NCBI RefSeq assembly: GCF_014192155.1
Contig: NZ_JACHXO010000001.1
Coordinates: 124,001 to 188,000 of the forward strand
DNA length: 64,000 bases
Reading direction: 5' to 3'
Origin: Roseateles terrae
Lineage (GTDB): Bacteria > Pseudomonadota > Gammaproteobacteria > Burkholderiales > Burkholderiaceae_C
Shown here: positions 37,662 to 47,009 of the stretch, one piece after another
Layout of the letters: each line of letters begins with the position of its first letter
Numbering within the stretch: position 1 is the first letter of the stretch
The notes under the pieces: model-generated
Databases searched by the model: none
The model's input: the letters and a program-made list of their open reading frames with translations, nothing else
Told to the model about the DNA's origin: nothing
Made by a program: the position numbers and the translations under genes

Positions 37662-37817
37662 GCGTCTGCTCCAGGTTCGTTCGATCCGAAGGGATCGGTT
37701 TGAACCCAGCTTAGCCCAAGGTGGGGGAGCCTTGCCGCTGACAAGGGCATGTGTACCCCGAATGGGAGAGCGGCGAGTGGGCAGGCGAGACGGCGCGTCA
37801 ACGCCAGTCCGAGGTGC

Positions 37818-38558
37818 TCAGACCAGCCCTTGTTTGCTCGCCAGCACCGCCGCTTCCGCGCGGCTGGACACATTGAGCTTCTTGTAGATGCTCTTGATGT
37901 GGTCGTTGACGGTGAACCACTTGATGCCCATCAGGTTGGCGATTTCCTTGATGGTGAAGCCTTTGCTCAGGTAGGTCAGCACCTCGTTCTCACGCGGGGT
38001 GAGCCGCTCCCATTCCGGCAGCGGATCCAGCGTGACCCCGCGGCCGCTGGGCGTCGCGCTGGAGGTGAGGTTGCCAAAGCCGGAGTTCAGACCCATCGGA
38101 CCCGAATCCCCGCTGGAGCCCGGCCGGAAGTGCGAGAGCAGCCGCCGCGCAATGGCCGGTGACAGCGGCGGCTGTCCGCGCACGATGCGCTGCAGCTCTT
38201 CCACCAGTACCTCGAACCGGTCTTCCTTCAGCAGATAACCATCCGCGCCGCGCTGCAGGGCGGGGAAGAGGTGATCGTCATCGGAATAAAGCGTGGTGAC
38301 GATCTTGACCGCCGGCCGGTTGGCCAGCTCGCCCAGGAACTCCATGCCGTTGCCGTCCGGCAGTTCCAGGTCGATCAGGATCAGCTTGAAGCCCGGCCCG
38401 CCGGGCTCGGCATCCGCCCGCGCCAGTTGCTGACGAGCCCCCTCCAGATCGCCGGCTTCGGTAATCTCCATACCGTCGCTGAAGCTCTCGCGCACGACCC
38501 GGCAGAGGAAGCTGCGGGCTACCGGGTTGTCTTCGACGATGAGAACTTTGACGGCCAT
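37818..38558 (-). CDS. NarL/LuxR family response regulator
   Basis: 246 residues. The receiver (1-125) has VLIVEDN, phospho-Asp in LILIDLELPDGNG and Lys in GYLLKEDRF. A Gly/Ser linker of about 35 residues leads to a LuxR helix-turn-helix (about 185-242: LTPRENEVLTYLSKGFTIKE, then FTVNDHIKSIYKKLNV). No histidine kinase is adjacent, so its partner is elsewhere. It lies on the minus strand downstream of the oxidoreductase gene, 131 bases away. Confidence 0.92.
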   Translation of the reverse strand: MAVKVLIVEDNPVARSFLCRVVRESFSDGMEITEAGDLEGARQQLARADAEPGGPGFKLILIDLELPDGNGMEFLGELANRPAVKIVTTLYSDDDHLFPALQRGADGYLLKEDRFEVLVEELQRIVRGQPPLSPAIARRLLSHFRPGSSGDSGPMGLNSGFGNLTSSATPSGRGVTLDPLPEWERLTPRENEVLTYLSKGFTIKEIANLMGIKWFTVNDHIKSIYKKLNVSSRAEAAVLASKQGLV

Positions 38559-38601
38559 GGGAATGCGTGAGCTTGAGCCTTGGCATCCTATCGCACGCGC
38601 T

Positions 38602-38644
38602 GGGGCCCCACGCCCCCGCGAAGAGGGTGGGCCCCGGCTTTTTT
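38602..38644 (+). terminator. Terminator-like hairpin oriented to the plus strand
   Basis: GGGGCCC(C)AC at 38602-38611 pairs with GTGGGCCCC at 38627-38635, one bulged C, followed by GGC and six T (38639-38644). Both flanking genes are on the minus strand, so the T run is on the unexpected side. Confidence 0.55.
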
Positions 38645-38689
38645 ATGGGGCAGTGGGTGTCAACCGTACCCCTTGCAGCCGGATTGACC

Positions 38690-39670
38690 TCAGGTACGGT
38701 TCACCACGACCAGCTTGCCGACCACCGCGCGGCCACTCATGCGGGCGAAGGCCTGCGGCAGGTCCTCCATCGGCAGCACCTGATCGATGACCGGTTTGAT
38801 CTTGCCCTGGGCATACCAGGTGGCCAGCGCCTTCATCATCTCCGCATTGCGCTGGGGCTCCCGCTTGGCGAACTCCCCCCAGAAGACGCCGACGATGGAG
38901 GCGCCCTTGAGCAGCGCCAGATTGAGCGGCAGCGATGGAATCTGGCCCTGTGCAAAGCCCACCACCAGATAACGACCCCGCCAGGCGATGGAGCGGAAGG
39001 CGGCCTCGGCCAGATCGCCGCCGACCGGGTCGTAGATCACGTCGGGGCCGCGGCCTTCGGTCAGCGTCTTGATCTCGTCCCGTAGCGACTGGCTGCCGTA
39101 GTTGATGGTGGCGTCGGCGCCCAGTTCCTTGCAGCGGGCGCATTTCGCATCGGTCGAGGCGGCGGCAATGATGCGTGCGCCGGCCGCCTTCGCAATCTGG
39201 ATGGCGGCGGTGCCCACACCGCCGGCCGCACCAAGAATCAGCACCGTCTCACCGGGCTGCAGGCCCGCACGGTCCATCAGCGCATGGTGGCTGGTGGCAT
39301 AGGTGCAGATGAACGCGGCCGCATCCTCGAAGGGGAAACCCGCCGGCAGTGGCATCGCCAGCGCCGCCGGCACCACTGCCTCGGTGGCGAAGCCGCCGGT
39401 GCCGGTGAAGGCGGCCACCGTGTCGCCGGGTTTGAAGCCGGTCACACCGTCGCCCACCGCTTCCACCACACCCGCGAATTCCGTCCCCGGCACGAACGGA
39501 AGGGGCGGCTTCATCTGATACTTGTTCTGGATGATCAGCAGGTCCGGAAAGTTCAGGCTGGCGGCGCGGATGCCCACCCGCAGCTGACCGGGTCCCGGCT
39601 GCGCCTGGGGTAGGTCCTTCCATTGCAGGGCTTCGACCCCCGTCGGGTTTTCGCACAGCCAGGCCTTCAT
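38690..39670 (-). CDS. NADPH:quinone oxidoreductase-like (zinc-independent MDR family)
   Basis: 326 residues. GroES-like N-terminal domain (PGTEFAGVVEAVGDGVTGFK) and a Rossmann fold with LILGAAGGVGTAAIQIAKAA (about 143-162). Catalytic-zinc cysteines of alcohol dehydrogenases are absent. The Rossmann sequence and size fit the quinone oxidoreductase / enoyl reductase branch. AAGGAG precedes ATG 39670 by about eight bases, choosing it over 39688. The substrate is unknown. It is divergent from surE, 150 bases away. Confidence 0.9.
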   Translation of the reverse strand: MKAWLCENPTGVEALQWKDLPQAQPGPGQLRVGIRAASLNFPDLLIIQNKYQMKPPLPFVPGTEFAGVVEAVGDGVTGFKPGDTVAAFTGTGGFATEAVVPAALAMPLPAGFPFEDAAAFICTYATSHHALMDRAGLQPGETVLILGAAGGVGTAAIQIAKAAGARIIAAASTDAKCARCKELGADATINYGSQSLRDEIKTLTEGRGPDVIYDPVGGDLAEAAFRSIAWRGRYLVVGFAQGQIPSLPLNLALLKGASIVGVFWGEFAKREPQRNAEMMKALATWYAQGKIKPVIDQVLPMEDLPQAFARMSGRAVVGKLVVVNRT

Positions 39671-39807
39671 ATCGGTTGCTCCTTGCACTTGTGGGTCAGC
39701 GGCGCGCCGGCACCTCGCGGGGCGGGCGTCAGGGCGCTGGATGAGGAAAGGTCAGTCGATGATAGGGAGGCCTCGCAGGGCGCTGCGTCCCACAGGTGAC
39801 GTCTGCC

Positions 39808-39813
39808 TACAAT
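39808..39813 (+). promoter_or_regulatory. Probable -10 element of the surE operon
   Basis: TACAAT lies eight bases before ATG 39821, so transcription would begin at or next to the start codon and the mRNA may be leaderless. No consensus -35 is seen. Confidence 0.45.
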
Positions 39814-39820
39814 GCGGTTC

Positions 39821-40576
39821 ATGCGCATACTTATCGCCAACGACGACGGATACCTCGCCCCTGGTCTGCACGCGCTGGTGCGTGCCTGCGAAGGGCTGGG
39901 GCAGATTGAGGTGATTGCCCCTGAGCAAAACGCCAGCGGCACTTCGAATTCTTTGACGCTGACCCGACCGCTGTCGGTGTTCACCGCGGCCAACGGCTTC
40001 CGCTATGTCAACGGGACGCCCTCGGACTGCGTCCATCTGGCCCTGACCGGGCTGCTGGACTACCGTCCGGACCTGGTGCTCTCCGGCATCAACAATGGCG
40101 CCAACATGGGCGATGACACGCTCTACTCCGGCACGGTGGCCGCCGCCACGGAAGGCTATCTCTTCGGCATTCCCTCGATCGCGTTCTCGCAGGTCGAGAA
40201 GGGATGGGGTCACCTCGATGCCGCCGCGGCCATGGCCCGCCAGCTGGTGCAGGAGGTGATTGCCGGCGGACTGGGGAATCCCTTCCTGCTGAGCGTGAAC
40301 ATCCCGAATCGCTCGGATGCCGCGCAGCTCCCCCGTCAGGTCACCCGGCTGGGCCGCCGTCATGCCAGTGAGGCCACCATCCAGCAGCGCAGCCCCCGCG
40401 GCGAGATGATCTACTGGATCGGTCCCGCCGGTGATGCCCGCGAAGCCGGGGAGGGCACCGATTTTCACGCCACGGCCAATGGCCATGTGTCGATCACGCC
40501 CCTGCAGGTGGACCTGACCGAGCACGCCACCCTGGGCGCCTGGCGTCAACGCCTGAAGTTGAACGGCGCGGCATGA
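39821..40576 (+). CDS. surE: 5'/3'-nucleotidase (survival protein SurE)
   Basis: 251 residues. The metal-binding start [16 protein letters not shown] with the Asp pair, SGTSNSLTL and [20 protein letters not shown] are the SurE signature. It dephosphorylates nucleoside monophosphates and is linked to stationary-phase survival. ATG 39821 matches the family start; ATG 39812 adds three residues. The stop overlaps the next ATG (ATGA at 40573), and the cluster surE-pcm-nlpD-rpoS is conserved across beta- and gammaproteobacteria. Confidence 0.97.
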   Translation: MRILIANDDGYLAPGLHALVRACEGLGQIEVIAPEQNASGTSNSLTLTRPLSVFTAANGFRYVNGTPSDCVHLALTGLLDYRPDLVLSGINNGANMGDDTLYSGTVAAATEGYLFGIPSIAFSQVEKGWGHLDAAAAMARQLVQEVIAGGLGNPFLLSVNIPNRSDAAQLPRQVTRLGRRHASEATIQQRSPRGEMIYWIGPAGDAREAGEGTDFHATANGHVSITPLQVDLTEHATLGAWRQRLKLNGAA

Positions 40577-41451
40577 GCGACTCGCCGCCGCGCGCCAAGC
40601 GGTTCCCGCTGTCGCTGCACCAGCTGGGGACCGCGCCCAAGGGAAGCGCCGGGCCTGCCGGGGCGGGCAAGGCGTCTGCGGCGCCCGCAGTGGCGCCAGC
40701 GTCCGCACGCGAGCCGCTCAAGCCGCAGGGGCATTGGCAGCAGGCGGCGGCGCTCAAGGCCAGGACCCTGCCGCCCAGCGGCCTGGGGCTGGACTCTGCC
40801 GGCGTTCGCCAGCGCATGGTGCAGCGGCTGCGGCGCGAAGGGCTGTCGGACGAGCGCGTCCTGAACGCCCTGGCCACCGTGCCACGTCATGAATTCGTGG
40901 ACACGGCCCTGGCCATTCAGGCTTACGAGGACACCAGCCTGCCCATCGGCCATGGCCAGACCATCTCCAAACCGTCAGTGGTGGGCCGGATGATGGCGCT
41001 GATGCTGGCTGCCCCAGGGGCGCAGGCCCGCGGCGACCTGGGCAAGGTGCTGGAAATTGGCACCGGTTGCGGTTATCAGGCCGCCCTGCTGATGCAGGTG
41101 GCGCGCCACGTCGTGTCGGTGGAACGTCTCAAACCGTTGCACGACAAGGCCAGCGGGCACCTCGTCGGTTACAACCGGGTCCGTCTTGTTTATGGGGATG
41201 GCATGCTGGGCCACGGCCCTTCCGCGCCCTACGACAGCATCATCTCCGCTGCCGGCGGTGACGACATTCCGCAGGCCTGGCTCGACCAGCTTGCGCCCGG
41301 TGGCCGCCTGGTGGCGCCGATGACCGCCCCAAGCGGTCGCGGGCAGGTGCTGGTGCTGATCGATCACCTGCGCGATGCACAGGGATCCCGCTTTGTGCGC
41401 AGCTTGCATGAGCCCGTCCTCTTCGTGCCCCTAAAATCGGGCGTCATGTAA
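40573..41451 (+). CDS. pcm: Protein-L-isoaspartate O-methyltransferase
   Basis: 292 residues, about 80 longer than E. coli Pcm because of a Pro/Ala-rich N-terminal extension (1-75). The substrate motif [19 protein letters not shown] and the SAM site [15 protein letters not shown] are complete, so this is the working repair enzyme that starts conversion of isoaspartate back to aspartate. It overlaps surE by four bases. The paralogue at 22461-23114 lacks the QTIS motif. Confidence 0.96.
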   Translation: MSDSPPRAKRFPLSLHQLGTAPKGSAGPAGAGKASAAPAVAPASAREPLKPQGHWQQAAALKARTLPPSGLGLDSAGVRQRMVQRLRREGLSDERVLNALATVPRHEFVDTALAIQAYEDTSLPIGHGQTISKPSVVGRMMALMLAAPGAQARGDLGKVLEIGTGCGYQAALLMQVARHVVSVERLKPLHDKASGHLVGYNRVRLVYGDGMLGHGPSAPYDSIISAAGGDDIPQAWLDQLAPGGRLVAPMTAPSGRGQVLVLIDHLRDAQGSRFVRSLHEPVLFVPLKSGVM

Positions 41452-41500
41452 CCGGTAGACAACTCCGGCTACAGCGTTCTGTAACGACAAACAAAAGCGC

Positions 41501-42430
41501 ATGCAACATCTTCATCGTCTTCCGCTTGTAGGGATCTCCGTGCTGTTGCTGGCGCTGGTCGGGTGTACCGTCCCGCCGCATCGCGCGCCGGTGGAGGAAC
41601 GCACCGTGGGCAAACCGCCCGCGCCCACGACCTCCGCGCCAGCCGCCACGCCGGTTGCCGAGCCGCCCAAGCCCCTGCCGGGTGCCGAGAATGCCGGCAA
41701 GCCGGGCTACTACACCGTCAAGCCCGGTGACACGCTGATCCGCATTGCCCTGGACAACGGCCAGTCCTGGCGCGAACTGGCGCGCTGGAACGGCATGGAC
41801 AACCCCAACATCATCGAAGTGGGTCAGGTGTTGCGGGTGGTGCCGCCGGGTGTGGATGCCAGTTCGGTGAGTACCCGTCCGCTGGCTTCCGCCCGGGTGG
41901 AAAGCCGTCCGCTGGACGGCAAGGCTCCCGCAGTGACGCCGTCGGCCACCACCGCCAGCGGTGCCTCCGCACCGTCCGGCGCCACCAGCGGCGCGGTGGC
42001 GTCCAGCAGCCCGACAGGGGTGGTGGCGTCGGCTCCGACCGCCCCCGTCATCAAGGACGACGACGACATCAGCTGGGGCTGGCCCGCCGCAGGTCAGGTG
42101 GTAGCAGGCTTTGACGAAGTTCGCAACAAGGGTTTGGCGTTTGCGGGCAAGGCCGGGGACCCAGTCTTCGCGGCAGCCGATGGCCGCGTGATGTACGCGG
42201 GTGCGGGCTTGCGCGGATACGGCAACATGATCATCATCAAGCACAGCACGAACTATCTGACGGCTTACGCACACAACCAGACTTTGCTGGTGAAGGAAGA
42301 TCAAGTCGTGCGCAAGGGTCAGAAGATCGCTGAGATGGGTGATACCGACACGGACCGGGTCAAGCTGCACTTTGAGGTGCGCAAGCAGGGCAAGCCAATC
42401 GATCCTGCCAAGCTGTTGCCCAACCGTTAG
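41501..42430 (+). CDS. nlpD: NlpD-type murein hydrolase activator lipoprotein
   Basis: 309 residues. Lipoprotein signal with LLLALVGC (Cys near 22), a LysM domain (about 67-112, [20 protein letters not shown]), a Ser/Ala/Thr linker and a LytM/M23 domain (about 190-305). The zinc ligands of active M23 enzymes are missing (NKGLAF in place of HxGxD, VKLHFEV in place of HxH), as in known NlpD activators of amidase AmiC. It lies directly before rpoS; in relatives an rpoS promoter lies inside nlpD. Confidence 0.93.
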   Translation: MQHLHRLPLVGISVLLLALVGCTVPPHRAPVEERTVGKPPAPTTSAPAATPVAEPPKPLPGAENAGKPGYYTVKPGDTLIRIALDNGQSWRELARWNGMDNPNIIEVGQVLRVVPPGVDASSVSTRPLASARVESRPLDGKAPAVTPSATTASGASAPSGATSGAVASSSPTGVVASAPTAPVIKDDDDISWGWPAAGQVVAGFDEVRNKGLAFAGKAGDPVFAAADGRVMYAGAGLRGYGNMIIIKHSTNYLTAYAHNQTLLVKEDQVVRKGQKIAEMGDTDTDRVKLHFEVRKQGKPIDPAKLLPNR

Positions 42431-42456
42431 CAGGCGCTGAAAGGAGGCGCCGCGAC

Positions 42457-43782
42457 ATGAGTCAACGCGCCGCCTCAAGGGATGGGCATGACTTGCCCAA
42501 CCTGTCCGCAGGCCAGGAAGCTGGCCGCTTTGCCATGCCGCCTTCGTTGGCGGCGCGCCCGCCCTCCGGGATGGAGGGCGCGCGCCTGACGGATGTCCCG
42601 GACATCAACGACAGGCGCCCTCCCGACGATGTCGTCGATGCGCCGGACCTCGAAGGCGACGGCGATGCCCACAGCGAGCCCGAAGACGTCGCCGTTGAGC
42701 TGCTGGAAGTCGGTGATGACAGCGTCGAGCCGCCGCCGGACGTCGTCGACGATGCCGACCTTCTGCTGGTGGCGGATGCCGACATGGACGTGCTCGCGGG
42801 CGACGCGGGCGATGTCGGCGAGGTGGTCGATGGCACCGCCGATCCGGCCGATGCGGATGCACCCGACGCGCCCGACGCGCCCGAGCAGGGTCGCGCCAGC
42901 CAGCCCCTGCTGGCACCGATGGAAGGGGGCGATCCCGGCAATGCGCTGCAGGCCTATCTGCGCGACATCCGACGCACGCCGCTGCTGACGCCGCAGCAGG
43001 AATTCGAGACCGCCACCCGGGCCCGTGCTGGCGACTTTGAAGCGCGCCAGGCCATGATCGAGCACAACCTGCGGCTGGTGGTCAGCATTGCCAAGAACTA
43101 CCTGGGCCGGGGGCTGCCGATGAGTGATCTCATTGAGGAAGGCAACCTCGGGTTGATGCATGCCATTGGAAAGTTCGAGCCTGAACGGGGTTTCCGGTTT
43201 TCGACCTACGCCAGCTGGTGGATCCGCCAGGCGGTGGAACGGGCCTTGATGCACCAGGCACGGCTGGTTCGGCTGCCGGTGCACATCGTGCGGGAGCTGA
43301 ATCAGGTGCTCAAGGCGCGGCGCTCGCTGGAGGCCTTGTCGGCGGGGCAGGGCGGTGAATCCCAGGTGCGGGACGAAGACATTGCGCGGGCGCTGGGAAG
43401 GCCGGTGGAAGAGATTGCGGCCTTGCTCGCCTATGCCGAACTGCCCAGCTCACTCGATTCGCCGGTGGACCGCAACGGCGAGGGCGGCGAGTCGATGCTG
43501 GACCTGGTGGCGGATGAACAGGCGATGGACCCGGCGGGCCTGCGGCTGACGCATGAACTTGAAGGGCTGCTGATGGCGGGACTGGCGTCGCTGAGCGACC
43601 GGGAGCGCGAGGTGCTCGCCGGCCGGTATGGCCTGGCGGACCGAGAGCCGGAGACGCTGGATGTGCTGGCGGTGCGGCTGGGGCTGACGCGGGAGCGGAT
43701 CCGGCAGATCCAGATCGAGGCGCAGGCCAAGCTCAAGCGCAACATGCTGAGGCAAGGCATCAACCGCGACTCCATCTTCTGA
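42457..43782 (+). CDS. rpoS: Stationary-phase sigma factor RpoS
   Basis: 441 residues against 330 in E. coli. Conserved sigma regions begin at about 167 ([20 protein letters not shown]). Region 2 has [20 protein letters not shown] and [18 protein letters not shown]; region 4 ends with [19 protein letters not shown]. The first 165 residues are highly acidic and Pro-rich ([20 protein letters not shown]) and probably disordered. AAAGGAGG nine bases before ATG 42457 firmly supports this long start. Position after nlpD supports RpoS rather than another sigma-70 member. Confidence 0.95.
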   Translation: MSQRAASRDGHDLPNLSAGQEAGRFAMPPSLAARPPSGMEGARLTDVPDINDRRPPDDVVDAPDLEGDGDAHSEPEDVAVELLEVGDDSVEPPPDVVDDADLLLVADADMDVLAGDAGDVGEVVDGTADPADADAPDAPDAPEQGRASQPLLAPMEGGDPGNALQAYLRDIRRTPLLTPQQEFETATRARAGDFEARQAMIEHNLRLVVSIAKNYLGRGLPMSDLIEEGNLGLMHAIGKFEPERGFRFSTYASWWIRQAVERALMHQARLVRLPVHIVRELNQVLKARRSLEALSAGQGGESQVRDEDIARALGRPVEEIAALLAYAELPSSLDSPVDRNGEGGESMLDLVADEQAMDPAGLRLTHELEGLLMAGLASLSDREREVLAGRYGLADREPETLDVLAVRLGLTRERIRQIQIEAQAKLKRNMLRQGINRDSIF

Positions 43783-43845
43783 TTTCTTCGCGGGATGCGC
43801 GGCGCGTGGCTGGCCTCTGACGGCCATGCCAGATAATGCGCGGTT

Positions 43846-45210
43846 ATGACTGATGTTTCCGAATGGCTGAAGGTCGAATCGCTGGACCTTGAAGCGCAGG
43901 GCGTGGCCCATAACAGCGAAGGCAAGGTCGTTTTCATCGAAGGCGCGCTGCCGGGTGAAGAGGTGCAGGTCAGCGTCGGCCGCAAGAAGAACAACTGGGA
44001 GCAGGCGGCTCTGGTGGCGATGCGTCGCGAGAGTTCGCAGCGGGTGCGCCCGGTCTGTCCTCATTTTGGTCTGCATGCGGGGGCGTGCGGGGGCTGCAAG
44101 ATGCAGCACCTGCATCCGGGGGCGCAGGTGGCGGTCAAGCAGCGTGTGCTGGAAGACAACCTGTGGCATCTGGGCAAGGTGAAGGCCGAGTCCTTGCTGC
44201 GTCCGATTGAGGGGCCGGCGACGGGGTATCGGTATCGTGCCCGTTTGTCGGTGCGCTACGTGCCGAAGAAGGGGCATGTGCTGGTGGGTTTCCACGAGCG
44301 CAAGAGCCGCTACATCGCCGACATGCAGGTCTGCAAGGTGTTGCCGGAGCGGGTGAGCGACATGCTGATGCCGCTGCGCGAGCTGGTGGGCTCGATGGAG
44401 GCGCGGGATCGCCTGCCGCAGATCGAGCTGGCCATTGGTGACAGCAGTGGGGTGCAGGTGATTGCGCTGGTGCTGCGTCACCTGGAGCCGCTGAGTGCGG
44501 GCGACGTGGACAAGCTGCGCGCCTTTGCTGCGGAGTATGGGGTTCAGTGGTGGCTGCAGCCCAAGGGGCCGGAGACGGTGCACCTGCTGGACACGGGCGG
44601 CCCTGAGCTGGCGTACACGCTTCCTGAGTTTGGTGTGGTGATGCCCTTCAAGCCGACGGACTTCACGCAGGTCAATCACCACATCAACACGGTGCTGGTG
44701 GGGCGTGCGCTGCGCTTGCTGGGCGTTCAGCCGCAGGAGCGGATCATTGACTGGTTCTGCGGCCTGGGCAACTTCACCTTGCCGCTGGCGACGCAGGCCC
44801 GCGAGGTGCTGGGCATTGAGGGCAGCGAAGCGTTGGTGCAGCGTTCACGGGAGAACGCGGAGCGCAATGGTTTGAGCCACAAGGCGTCCTTCGTGGCCCG
44901 CAACCTGTTTGACATGACGCCGCAGCTGCTGGCTGCAGATGGCAATGCTGACCGCTGGCTGGTGGACCCACCGCGCGAGGGTGCTTTCGCATTGGCGAAG
45001 GCTCTGGCGGACCTGGTGCAAGACCCGTCGCTGGCGCCGGGTTATGTCCCCCCGAAGCGCATCGTGTACGTCTCCTGCAACCCTGCCACCCTGGCCCGCG
45101 ATGCGGGGCTGCTGGTCAACGTGGCGGGATACCGCTGCGTCAATGCGGGTGCGGTGAACATGTTCCCGCACACGGCGCACGTCGAGAGCATTGCCGTCTT
45201 CGAACGCTGA
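43846..45210 (+). CDS. rlmD: 23S rRNA (uracil-1939-C5)-methyltransferase
   Basis: 454 residues. N-terminal TRAM domain ([20 protein letters not shown]), a [4Fe-4S] cysteine set ([18 protein letters not shown] and a later MQVCK), SAM motif [14 protein letters not shown], and catalytic Cys411 in [12 protein letters not shown]. RlmD methylates U1939 of 23S rRNA. The first two cluster cysteines are nine residues apart instead of the usual five, because of a four-residue insertion. Confidence 0.96.
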   Translation: MTDVSEWLKVESLDLEAQGVAHNSEGKVVFIEGALPGEEVQVSVGRKKNNWEQAALVAMRRESSQRVRPVCPHFGLHAGACGGCKMQHLHPGAQVAVKQRVLEDNLWHLGKVKAESLLRPIEGPATGYRYRARLSVRYVPKKGHVLVGFHERKSRYIADMQVCKVLPERVSDMLMPLRELVGSMEARDRLPQIELAIGDSSGVQVIALVLRHLEPLSAGDVDKLRAFAAEYGVQWWLQPKGPETVHLLDTGGPELAYTLPEFGVVMPFKPTDFTQVNHHINTVLVGRALRLLGVQPQERIIDWFCGLGNFTLPLATQAREVLGIEGSEALVQRSRENAERNGLSHKASFVARNLFDMTPQLLAADGNADRWLVDPPREGAFALAKALADLVQDPSLAPGYVPPKRIVYVSCNPATLARDAGLLVNVAGYRCVNAGAVNMFPHTAHVESIAVFER

Positions 45211-45248
45211 CCAACCGGCTCCGGGCTCCTCCCGGCGCCCACAACGAA

Positions 45249-45473
45249 AAATGGGCCCCATGGGCCCATTGTCATGCCGCACCGCTCACGCCGCCGACCA
45301 AGGGTGGCCGCTGAGTGTGGCACGTTGAAACACGCTGGCCGCCACTGCCTCCAGCAAAAGAAATGGGCCCGAGGGCCCATTGTCATTGCCGTACCGCTCA
45401 CGCCGCCGACCAAGGGTGGCCGCTGGGTGTGGAGCGTCGAGACAGTCTTGCTGCCACCCGCCCCCAGCCGAAG
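45249..45473 (+). repeat. Direct tandem repeat of about 112 bases, each unit starting with a terminator-like hairpin
   Basis: Unit one (45249-45360) opens with AATGGGCCC-CAT-GGGCCCATT and unit two (45361-45473) with AATGGGCCC-GA-GGGCCCATT. Both then carry the identical 33-base core at 45281-45313 and 45393-45425, and diverge more towards their ends. The first hairpin would terminate rlmD. The remaining part of the 332-base gap (45474-45542) has GC-rich dyads (GCCCCC-TT-GGGGGGC at 45506-45520) that may end the convergent BI-1 gene. No gene is seen. Confidence 0.8.
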
Positions 45474-45542
45474 TCTGGAGATCCGGCTTTGCCGGGCTCC
45501 GACTTGCCCCCTTGGGGGGCGCGCGTCAGCGCGTAGGGGGGG

Positions 45543-46244
45543 TCAATCCCGTTCACCGCCAAAGATGCCGAGGAGCGACAGCAGGGCCTGGAACACGTTG
45601 TAGATGTCCAGGTAGATCGCCAGCGTGGCGCTGATGTAGTTGGTCTCACCGCCATCCAGGATGCGCTTCACATCCACCAGCATGAACGCCGAGAACACGC
45701 CCAGCACGCCCACCAGCATCGTCAGCATCAGCGCGGACGACTGCAGGAAGATGTTGGCAATGCCCGCGATCATCAAGATCACCGCGCCCACAAACAGGAA
45801 CTTCGCCAGGCCCGACAGATCCCGCTTCACCACCGTCGCCAGCGACGCCATGGCCAGGAAGATGGCCGCGGTACCGCCAAACGCCGTCATGATCAGCGAC
45901 GGACCATTCGAGAAGCCCAGCACCGCCGACACCAGGCGCGACAGCATCAGGCCCATGAAGAAGGTGAAGCCCAGCAGGAAGGCTACGCCCCAGCCGGAGT
46001 TCTTATTCTTCTCCACCAGGAACATCAGGCCGATGGCGCCGGCAAAGAAGATCAGGCTGGTCAGACCATGACGCATGCCTTCGAAGAGGTGGGTCTGAAC
46101 CCCCAGCCAGGCGCCCAGCACCGTCGGAATCAGCGAGACGGCCAGCAGCAGATAGGTGTTGCGCAGCACCCGCTGACGGTCCACCGCCAGTGATGCGTAG
46201 CCACCGAACGAGCCCGGTTGCTCTTGCAGACCTTGGTTGTTCAT
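45543..46244 (-). CDS. Bax inhibitor-1 / YccA family membrane protein
   Basis: 233 residues with seven predicted membrane helices (for example GLTSLIFFAGAIGLMFLVE, then GVAFLLGFTFFMGLML) and the Asp-rich C-terminal DIYNVFQALLSLLGIFGGERD of the BI-1 family. Related proteins include YccA, an inhibitor of FtsH, and calcium-leak channels. GGAGG five bases upstream selects ATG 46244 (MNNQGLQEQPG) over 46256. Its function here is not determined. Confidence 0.92.
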   Translation of the reverse strand: MNNQGLQEQPGSFGGYASLAVDRQRVLRNTYLLLAVSLIPTVLGAWLGVQTHLFEGMRHGLTSLIFFAGAIGLMFLVEKNKNSGWGVAFLLGFTFFMGLMLSRLVSAVLGFSNGPSLIMTAFGGTAAIFLAMASLATVVKRDLSGLAKFLFVGAVILMIAGIANIFLQSSALMLTMLVGVLGVFSAFMLVDVKRILDGGETNYISATLAIYLDIYNVFQALLSLLGIFGGERD

Positions 46245-46339
46245 CTGAACCTCCATGAAAAAGAAACTGTTGTGATTGTAGGGCGGGGCGCCAGCTTGGC
46301 TAAAGTGGCAACTCCCCCGTTCACCTCTACCATAACACC

Positions 46340-46741
46340 ATGAAGCAAAAGCCCTACCTGAGCCTGGAAGACGTCAAGCGCATCGCCGCCGCCGCCGAGG
46401 CTGAGGCTGCCAAACACCAGTGGGCCGTGACCATCGCCATCGTGGATGACGGCGGTCATCTGCTGTGGCTGCAGCGTCACGACGGTGCCGCCGCCAGCTC
46501 TGCGGTGATCGCACCGGCGAAGGCCAAGGTTGCCGCCATGGGTCGTCGCGAATCCAAGGTGTATGAAGACATCGTCAACAACGGCCGGGCCGCCTTCCTC
46601 AGCGTGCCTCTGGAAGGCATGCTCGAAGGCGGTGTGCCGGTCGTCGTGGACGGCCACTGCATCGGCGCCGTCGGCGTGAGTGGCGTCAAGTCCGCCGAGG
46701 ATGCGCAAGTGGCGAAGGCTGGCATCGCCGCGTTGGGCTGA
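46340..46741 (+). CDS. GlcG/HbpS-like heme-binding family protein
   Basis: 133 residues, full length for the family. LSLEDVKRIAAAAEAEAAKH at the start, AIVDDGGHLLWLQRHDGA in the centre and GVPVVVDGHCIGAVGVSG near the end are characteristic. Family members bind heme or sit in glycolate or propanediol operons; none of those genes is nearby, so the role is unclear. It is divergent from the BI-1 gene, 95 bases away. Confidence 0.87.
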   Translation: MKQKPYLSLEDVKRIAAAAEAEAAKHQWAVTIAIVDDGGHLLWLQRHDGAAASSAVIAPAKAKVAAMGRRESKVYEDIVNNGRAAFLSVPLEGMLEGGVPVVVDGHCIGAVGVSGVKSAEDAQVAKAGIAALG

Positions 46742-46833
46742 TCGCTTGGATCCCCGAGGTGGTGCGGGTCGACACCCGCCCACCTTGCACGGTTTCGTTT
46801 GCGCAAATGTGGTCGGTGTATACCCTGGCAGGC

Positions 46834-46839
46834 TATACT
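46834..46839 (+). promoter_or_regulatory. Probable -10 element upstream of carA
   Basis: TATACT about 170 bases before the carA GTG. No consensus -35 lies at the usual distance. It implies a leader of about 165 bases; I see no complete attenuator or riboswitch in it. Confidence 0.45.
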
Positions 46840-47009
46840 TAGCAGGTTTACCCGCAACCTACCGCGCCTCGCACACTTCACCCCTCGCAAGGAATCACTC
46901 TTTCTGGATTGACCTCTTCGCAGCCGACCTGTGAGCCGCTGACATTGCGCTCCCTGGCTGCACCGAGGCTGGAGCAGAGCTGGGCGCGCGCATAACAACG
47001 GAGTTACCC

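Noticed and set aside
46840-47009. Attenuator or riboswitch in the carA leader
   Set aside because: Only a weak GCTCC/GGAGC dyad is seen and no T run or conserved fold; not enough to call.
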